Assembly: GCA_041653935.1 (NCBI GenBank)
Contig: JBAZEO010000001.1
Coordinates: 744,001 to 808,000, forward strand
Source: JAYEHL01 sp041653935
Lineage (GTDB): Bacteria > Chloroflexota > Dehalococcoidia > E44-bin15
Length of the DNA: 64,000 nucleotides
Direction of reading: 5' to 3'
How positions within the stretch are numbered: the stretch's first letter is position 1; each line of letters starts with the position of its first letter. Below the pieces are notes generated by a model, which saw only the letters and a list, made by a program, of their open reading frames with translations, was not told where the DNA came from and did not search any database. The translations under genes and the position numbers were made by a program. Shown here piece after piece: positions 59,243 through 64,000 of this stretch.

Positions 59243-60919
59243 ATGGCTAAAAAAGAAGAGAACGTAATCAGTTTTGACCGATCGAAGCGGACTTTCATGA
59301 AAACCACGACGGAAAGCGGCTTCGAGGTCAAACCCTCCTACGGCCCTGATGATGTAAAGGGCCTCACCTACAAGAAAGACCTGGGCAACGACGGAGAGTA
59401 CCCCTACACCCGCGGACTCTACAAAGGAATGTACCGCAATATGCTGTGGGTCAGCGCGCAGGCTCTCACCCGCGAGACGGCGGAGAAGAGCCGCAAGGAA
59501 CGAAAGGTTATCTGGGAAGCAGGCGCCGACACCATCTATCTTTCTTCAGGCGATGTCGGTAGGACGGGATGCGACCCCGACCATCCTCTCGCCAAGTACG
59601 ATGCAGGTTACGGCCCCGAGATGTACTCATGGAGACGCATGGAGGCCGACGTTAAAGGCATCGATATCACAACAGCAATAATCACCTTCCACGGCGCATC
59701 ATCCCAGCAGGACGACGTGCTCTGCGTAGCGGAGCTGGCCACCGTCGCCGAAATGTGGGGCGTCGATAAGAAGCTCATCAGGGGCTCATGCATCAACGAC
59801 CCGATATCCAACGCAGCCACCGGCTTCAGCGTGGACTTCCCGCTGGACATCGGCCACAGGCTTAACGGCGACCTCACCGAGTACTGCTGCAAGGAGATGC
59901 CCAAGTTCTCCCCGTTCGCGCCGATCGCCTACGACCTCTGGGAGGCGGGCTGCAACTCGGTGCAGCAGCTGGGAATAATCCTTTCATCCGTATCTGCATA
60001 CTGCCAGGAAGTAGTAGACCGCGGCGTCCCGTTCGAAGCGGTAGGCAGCCGCGTAACCATAAGCATAGCTTCATCTCTCGATTTCTTCGAGACGGTTTGC
60101 AAGCTGCGCGCCGCCCGGCGCATGTGGGCCAGGATCGCCCGCGAGCGCTTCGGCGCCAAAGACGACAAGGCCTGCCGCCTGCGCATAGCGGTAAGAACGC
60201 CGGGACAGACCATCACCCGCCAGCAGCCGCTGAACAACATCGCACGCATCGGCTTCCAGGCCATGTCGGCCATCATCGGCGGATGCAACGCAATGGACTA
60301 TGCCAGACATGACGAGGCCTTCTGCATTCCTTCAGAGGAATCCTCGACCATAACACTGGCTTTGAACCATATCATCGCCCAGGAGACCGGCGTCGGCCTT
60401 ACCGCCGACCCGCTGGGCGGCTCATACTACGTGGAATGGCTCACCAACCAGCTCGAAGAGGCCGCCTTCAAACTGATGAAGGAGATCAAGGACCTCGGCG
60501 GCATCTGGACCGTGGCCCAGAACGGCTGGCTCAGGAAGTATGTCAACGCCGCCCGCGACCAGAGGCTTGGCGGCCTCGCCGACGGCAGCATCCCGCAGGT
60601 CGGTGTGAACTACTTCAGACTGCCCGACGATAAGGAGCCCGACATCGTCGAGTACGAGTTCAAGAACTTCGACAAGACCCAGCAGGACCTGTTCAACGAG
60701 GTCAAGCAGTACAAGGCGAAGCGCGATATCAAGAAGACCCGCACAGCATTGCTCAAGCTCAGGGAGAAAGCCAAGACAAAGGAGAACCTGATTTACTACA
60801 TCGTCGAGTGCTTCAAGGCTGACGCCACCAGGTCTGAGATACTCGGAATGATCCGCGAGGCTTTCGGCTACAGCTACGATACGGTCGGAATGATCGAGCG
60901 GCCGAAGTTCCTTAACTAA
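59243..60919 (+). CDS. Methylmalonyl-CoA-mutase-family large subunit 1, divergent
   Basis: A 558-residue TIM-barrel acyl-CoA mutase without its own B12 domain. YTRGLYKGMYRN, RAARRMWARIARERFG and DPLGGSYYVEWLTNQLE confirm the family. By eye against P. freudenreichii MutB, the substrate residues differ: RQYAGF becomes AQALTR (Tyr89 to Ala74), GTIQND becomes GSCIND (Gln197 to Ile184) and GYHxQEAG becomes AYDLWEAG (His244 to Asp231). HTNSLDEA becomes DYARHDEA. It is therefore not a canonical methylmalonyl-CoA mutase. The next gene is its likely cobalamin subunit. Substrate unknown. Confidence 0.85.
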   Translation: MAKKEENVISFDRSKRTFMKTTTESGFEVKPSYGPDDVKGLTYKKDLGNDGEYPYTRGLYKGMYRNMLWVSAQALTRETAEKSRKERKVIWEAGADTIYLSSGDVGRTGCDPDHPLAKYDAGYGPEMYSWRRMEADVKGIDITTAIITFHGASSQQDDVLCVAELATVAEMWGVDKKLIRGSCINDPISNAATGFSVDFPLDIGHRLNGDLTEYCCKEMPKFSPFAPIAYDLWEAGCNSVQQLGIILSSVSAYCQEVVDRGVPFEAVGSRVTISIASSLDFFETVCKLRAARRMWARIARERFGAKDDKACRLRIAVRTPGQTITRQQPLNNIARIGFQAMSAIIGGCNAMDYARHDEAFCIPSEESSTITLALNHIIAQETGVGLTADPLGGSYYVEWLTNQLEEAAFKLMKEIKDLGGIWTVAQNGWLRKYVNAARDQRLGGLADGSIPQVGVNYFRLPDDKEPDIVEYEFKNFDKTQQDLFNEVKQYKAKRDIKKTRTALLKLREKAKTKENLIYYIVECFKADATRSEILGMIREAFGYSYDTVGMIERPKFLN

Positions 60920-60955
60920 GAATATAACTTATACTGAAAAATATCGGAGGGAAAT

Positions 60956-61438
60956 GTGGTCGAAAAGAGGAAGATTCGCGTATTAGTTGCTAAACCCGGT
61001 ACGGACTCGCACTTCAGGGGCGCTGAGCTTATCGCCCAGATTCTGAGGAACGCCGGCATGGAAGTTGTCTACACCGGCCGTTATCAGACCTCTGAGATGA
61101 TCGTCAGCGCGGCTATCGCGGAGGACGTCGATGTCGTAGCGCTCAGCTCGCTGGCCTGGTCGCAGGAGAAATTCTACACCGAGGTCGCCGACATGCTTAA
61201 GAAGAAGGGCTCCGATATCATAATTATCGGCGGCGGCATCATCTCCGAGAAGGCCAAACCAAAGCTGTTAAAAGCTGGCGTGACCGGCCTTTACGGACCC
61301 GGTACTCCCTATGAAGTGATAATCGATCATATCAAGGGCAGGGTCGAGAAAGAGCGCTGGGGCAAAGACAAAGCGGCAGTGAAGAAAGCCGCGCCCAAGA
61401 AAGCCGCAACAGCAAAGAAGACTTGCAAGAAGAAATAA
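60956..61438 (+). CDS. Cobalamin-binding small subunit 1 with lysine-rich tail
   Basis: B12-binding Rossmann domain of 160 residues: VAKPGTDSHFRGAELI near 11-26 has the DxHxxG motif (Asp17, His19, Gly22), ALSSLAW is the SxL motif and IIGGGIIS near 96 the GG motif. The last about 28 residues (from WGKDKAAVKK to KKTCKKK) are Lys/Ala-rich, like a histone H1 tail, and are absent from subunit 2. The GTG start has GGAGGG 4 nt upstream. An intrinsic terminator follows. Confidence 0.88.
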   Translation: MVEKRKIRVLVAKPGTDSHFRGAELIAQILRNAGMEVVYTGRYQTSEMIVSAAIAEDVDVVALSSLAWSQEKFYTEVADMLKKKGSDIIIIGGGIISEKAKPKLLKAGVTGLYGPGTPYEVIIDHIKGRVEKERWGKDKAAVKKAAPKKAATAKKTCKKK

Positions 61439-61444
61439 TATTAA

Positions 61445-61479
61445 AAAACCCCGCCGAATTGCTCGGCGGGGTTTTCTTT
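61445..61479 (+). terminator. Intrinsic terminator after mutase pair 1
   Basis: AAAACCCCGCCGA / TCGGCGGGGTTTT stem with 5-nt loop and T-rich tail. It is 16 bp before the next start codon, so pair 2 may depend on readthrough or its own promoter. Confidence 0.88.
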
Positions 61480-61494
61480 AAATAAGGGGGCTGT

Positions 61495-63087
61495 ATGACA
61501 CAAGAGAACCTATCCCCATCGGGGATTCCTATAAAGGACATCTACACCCCTGAGGATATCAAAGGCCTCAACTACAAGAAGGATCTGAATGCGTCGGGAG
61601 AACCCCCGTTCACCCGCGGCCCTTATCCTTCCATGTACCGGGGCCAGGCCTGGACTGCCAGGCGCCTCAGCGGGTTCAATACTCCGGAAGAGACAAACGC
61701 ATTATATAAAGAAGAATTTAAGCTGGGACAGACCGGCTTTTCGGTAGCGCCCGACATGACCACTCCATCTGGGATGGATGCCGACGACCCGCGCGCTGCG
61801 TCCGAGGTGGGACATGCCGGGGTGCCCTTCAGCACACTGCAGGATATGGAGATATGCTTCGCCGATCTGCCTATCGATAAGGTTTCAACATACCTTGCCG
61901 ACAGGATCGGCGGCTTCCTCACCGCAATGTATCTGGTCATGGCCGAAAAGCGCGGCATACCGATGGCACAGGTCAGGGGCACCTCCGCCAACGACCTGCT
62001 GGCATGGAGCGCGCTTAACCTGCTTAACCAGGTATCGCCCGAGGCCAACCTGCGCTACGCGGTAGACCTAATCGAATGGTGCGCCGAGTACGCGCCGAAG
62101 TGGAACGCGCTTTCGATCGACTCATACAACGCGCGTGACAACGGCGTCAACGCCGTGCAGGAGATCGGTCTGGCGATGGCAAACGGCATCCAGTACATCG
62201 AAGAAGAAAAGAAGCGGGGGCGCGTACCCCTAGATAAGTTCGTCAAACGGTTCTCGTTCAACACCGCCGTACACAACGACATCTTCGAAGAGGCCTGCAA
62301 GCTGCGGGCCGCCCGCCGCATATGGTACAAGATCATCACCGAGCGTTACGGCATCACCGATCCCAACTGCGCCAAGTTCCGCGTTCATGTTCAGAGCTCA
62401 GGTTCGACTCACACCTACCAGGAACCTTACAACAACATCATCCGCATCGCATTCCAGGTGCTCGCCGGGGTGCTCGGCGGCGCGCAGTCGATCCATGCCA
62501 ACGGCTACGACGAGGCTATCTGCCTGCCCACTGACCAGGCGATGCTTCTATCGATCAGGACCGGACAGCTCGTACAATACGAGAGCGGCGCAACCCGCAC
62601 CATCGACCCGTTGGGCGGCTCATACTACATCGAGTCGCTCACGAATGAGCTTGAGAAGAAGATTTGGGAGTTCATCGACGAGGTAGAGGCCCAGGGCGGA
62701 TTGGCCAAAGCCATCAGCAAGGGCTGGGTGCACCGCCTGTATCGTGACGCGATAATCAGCTACGAAGACAGGATTCAGAAAAAAGAGATCCCCGTCGTCG
62801 GGGTTAATATTCACCGCCTGGATAAAGTACCGTACGAGGTGCCGATATTCAAGCCCGATCCGAAGCGTTCGGCGTCTCGTCAGATCGAGAAACTGAAGAA
62901 GCTCAAGAAAGAACGTGACAACGCCAAGGTCAAGCAGTGCATCGCGAAGGTCGAAGAGGCCACCAGGAAGGGCGAGAACGTTATGCCGGCAACCATTGAA
63001 GCTATCCGGAACTACGCCACTCTTGGAGAGCTCTCCGCTCTGCAAATAAAGGTTTACGGAGAGTGGAAATATCCAATGGGTATCTAA
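61495..63087 (+). CDS. Methylmalonyl-CoA-mutase-family large subunit 2, divergent
   Basis: A 530-residue acyl-CoA mutase barrel. PFTRGPYPSMYRGQAWTARR (residues 38-57), QTGFSVAPDMTTPSGMDADD, RAARRIWYKIITERYG and DPLGGSYYIESLTNELE place it in the family, closer to canonical MCM than subunit 1. Pocket residues are nevertheless changed: Tyr89 to Leu58 (RRLSGF), Gln197 to Ala165 (GTSAND), Arg207 to Asn175 and His244 to Asn212 (SYNARDNG), while SIHANGYDEA keeps His328. AAGGGGG precedes the ATG. The C-terminal B12 domain is separate, in the next gene. Confidence 0.87.
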   Translation: MTQENLSPSGIPIKDIYTPEDIKGLNYKKDLNASGEPPFTRGPYPSMYRGQAWTARRLSGFNTPEETNALYKEEFKLGQTGFSVAPDMTTPSGMDADDPRAASEVGHAGVPFSTLQDMEICFADLPIDKVSTYLADRIGGFLTAMYLVMAEKRGIPMAQVRGTSANDLLAWSALNLLNQVSPEANLRYAVDLIEWCAEYAPKWNALSIDSYNARDNGVNAVQEIGLAMANGIQYIEEEKKRGRVPLDKFVKRFSFNTAVHNDIFEEACKLRAARRIWYKIITERYGITDPNCAKFRVHVQSSGSTHTYQEPYNNIIRIAFQVLAGVLGGAQSIHANGYDEAICLPTDQAMLLSIRTGQLVQYESGATRTIDPLGGSYYIESLTNELEKKIWEFIDEVEAQGGLAKAISKGWVHRLYRDAIISYEDRIQKKEIPVVGVNIHRLDKVPYEVPIFKPDPKRSASRQIEKLKKLKKERDNAKVKQCIAKVEEATRKGENVMPATIEAIRNYATLGELSALQIKVYGEWKYPMGI

Positions 63088-63101
63088 ATTGTGAGGTTGT
63101 T

Positions 63102-63512
63102 ATGGCTAAAAAGACGAGTAAGAAAATAAAGATATTAATGGCAAAGCCCGGCATTGAGGGACACTGGCGCGGCCTAGTGGCGGTCAGCAATGCACTTCGC
63201 GACGGCGGTTTCGAGGTCATCTATGGCTCGAACATGACGCCCGAGGAGATCGCCAACACCGCGGTGCAGGAGGACGTCGATATCGTTGGCCTCAGCATAA
63301 TGTCAGCTAACTATGTGATGCTGGTCGAGCTCGTTGTCAAAGCTCTTAAGAAGGCCGGCAAGGGTGACGTCATGCTGCTGGTTGGCGGCATCATCTGGGA
63401 AGAGGACTTCGCTAAGCTTAAGAAGCTGGGTGCTACTGGCGTCTTCGTCCCGGGCACACCGCTGCAGGATATCGTCGACTTTGTTAAAGAGAAAACAGCG
63501 GCTCTGGCTTAG
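63102..63512 (+). CDS. Cobalamin-binding small subunit 2, ExHxxG variant
   Basis: A 136-residue B12 domain: MAKPGIEGHWRGLVAV near 13-28 reads ExHxxG, with Glu19 replacing the Asp that normally hydrogen-bonds the cobalt-coordinating His21. GLSIMSAN and LLVGGIIWEED are the SxL and GG motifs. ATG at 63102 with GAGGTTG upstream. A longer frame to 63063 overlaps subunit 2 of the large chain. It starts 15 bp after the large subunit gene. Confidence 0.88.
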   Translation: MAKKTSKKIKILMAKPGIEGHWRGLVAVSNALRDGGFEVIYGSNMTPEEIANTAVQEDVDIVGLSIMSANYVMLVELVVKALKKAGKGDVMLLVGGIIWEEDFAKLKKLGATGVFVPGTPLQDIVDFVKEKTAALA

Positions 63513-63542
63513 CTGAATCTGTTATTAACAAACCGAAATTAG

Positions 63543-63571
63543 CAAACGGCTATCGTTGAGATAGCCGTTTG
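63543..63571 (+). other. Hairpin after mutase pair 2
   Basis: Perfect 12-bp stem CAAACGGCTATC / GATAGCCGTTTG with 5-nt loop. No U-tract follows, so it may be an RNA-stabilising or factor-dependent element. Confidence 0.55.
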
Positions 63572-63598
63572 TGGTATCATGAGAAACCGTTGAAAAAG

Positions 63599-63725
63599 AG
63601 GTGCAGGATTCCTCCTGCCGAGGGCACTGGGGGTCTTCGGGAAGTCCAGAGGGTGATCCCCCTCTGGCGAGGGTTTGGGAGGGGGTTTGGTTGTTGTTTC
63701 TCCCTTGAAAGGGAGATAGCAGAGG
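63599..63725 (+). repeat. GCAGGAG element, copy 15 (composite)
   Basis: Contains both alternative 5' hairpins: GCAGGATTCCTCCTGC and CCAGAGGGTGATCCCCCTCTGG-like (63646-63667, split here). Then TTGTTTCTCCCTTGAAAGG. It bridges the two forms of the repeat. Confidence 0.75.
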
Positions 63726-63775
63726 TTCCATATCAAGACATTGACCCATCGACACAATGAACACCGAGCGATATT

Positions 63776-64000
63776 ATGGCCGATAAGAAAACGACGCTGA
63801 CGCTCCAGGTGCACCCAAATGCAAAACGCAACGAGGTGCTTGGCTTTGAAGAGGGCATACTGCGACTGAAGATCGCCGCACCACCGGTTGAAGGCAAGGC
63901 CAACAAAGAACTTATCAGCTTCCTCAGTAAAACCCTCGGCACGCGTAAAAGCAGCATCACCATCGACCGCGGACAAACAAGCAAGGTCAAAATAGTAACA
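63776..64000 (+). CDS. DUF167 (UPF0235, YggU) protein, partial at window edge
   Basis: Runs off the window after 75 codons. LTLQVHPNAKRNEVLGF, ILRLKIAAPPVEGKANKEL (APPxxGKAN is diagnostic) and FLSKTLGTRKSSITIDRGQTSKVK match DUF167. Only about 15-20 residues should be missing. The ATG at 63776 has a weak GAG upstream. Function of the family is unknown. It probably heads a new transcription unit after repeat copy 15. Confidence 0.88.
   Translation, partial: MADKKTTLTLQVHPNAKRNEVLGFEEGILRLKIAAPPVEGKANKELISFLSKTLGTRKSSITIDRGQTSKVKIVT

Overview
The window looks like a chromosomal segment from an uncultured anaerobic bacterium of the Chloroflexota, most likely Dehalococcoidia-like. That placement is inferred from gene content: a large Alu-type SRP RNA, class II GlyRS, a ThiD2-ThiE fusion, a translin homologue, paired membrane pyrophosphatases, a sodium-pump decarboxylase module, cobalamin-dependent acyl-CoA mutases and ArsM. 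It is not based on a phylogenetic marker. Most of the sequence is dense housekeeping DNA in short operons. No rRNA, CRISPR array, phage or intact IS element was seen.

Layout. 0-0.65 kb: repeat-rich intergenic DNA. 0.65-7.5 kb: acpS-nnr-coaX-coaBC (acyl-carrier and CoA synthesis, metabolite repair), then valS. 7.5-9.5 kb: an arsenic-type group (AbrB-fold regulator with a vicinal Cys pair, arsM, C_GCAxxG_C_C protein). 9.6-16.9 kb, minus strand: hypothetical, HhH protein, zinc protein, secA, DUF2007, prs, crotonase, rnc. 17.4-24.4 kb: CCA-adding enzyme, zinc protein, DinG-type helicase, VTT membrane protein, ispE, rsmA. 24.5-29 kb: SRP RNA, MBL-fold hydrolase, galU, lepA.

29-36.7 kb is an AT-richer accessory region. 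It holds a tandem pair of 94%-identical membrane proteins, tRNA-Leu, an APH/HAD pair and small zinc or membrane proteins. It also holds an islet bounded by tRNA-Lys and a degenerate 3' copy of that tRNA. The islet carries a lipoprotein with two Notch-type LNR repeats and a pilin-like gene between direct repeats.

36.8-47.9 kb returns to housekeeping: tautomerase, phosphoesterase, thiL-tsaE-tsaB, two hotdog thioesterases, ndk, rsfS, rnhB, alpha/beta hydrolase, DUF89, yraN, two FmdB zinc ribbons, thiD2-thiE, translin. 47.9-57 kb is an energy-coupling region: two hppA genes (K+-dependent and K+-independent signatures), a sodium-pump decarboxylase module without its alpha subunit, ACT-malic enzyme and an MBL hydrolase. 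57-64 kb: glyS, DUF3795, then two consecutive large/small pairs of B12-dependent acyl-CoA mutases lacking the usual methylmalonyl-CoA pocket residues, and a partial DUF167 gene at the edge.

Two palindromic repeat families run through the intergenic spaces. One (about 15 copies, labelled here the GCAGGAG element) lies almost always on the plus strand and usually just upstream of a codirectional gene. The other (GTAGGG element) sits at gene 3' ends and twice supplies the stop codon. Several genes have -10 boxes so close to their start codons that leaderless mRNAs are likely.
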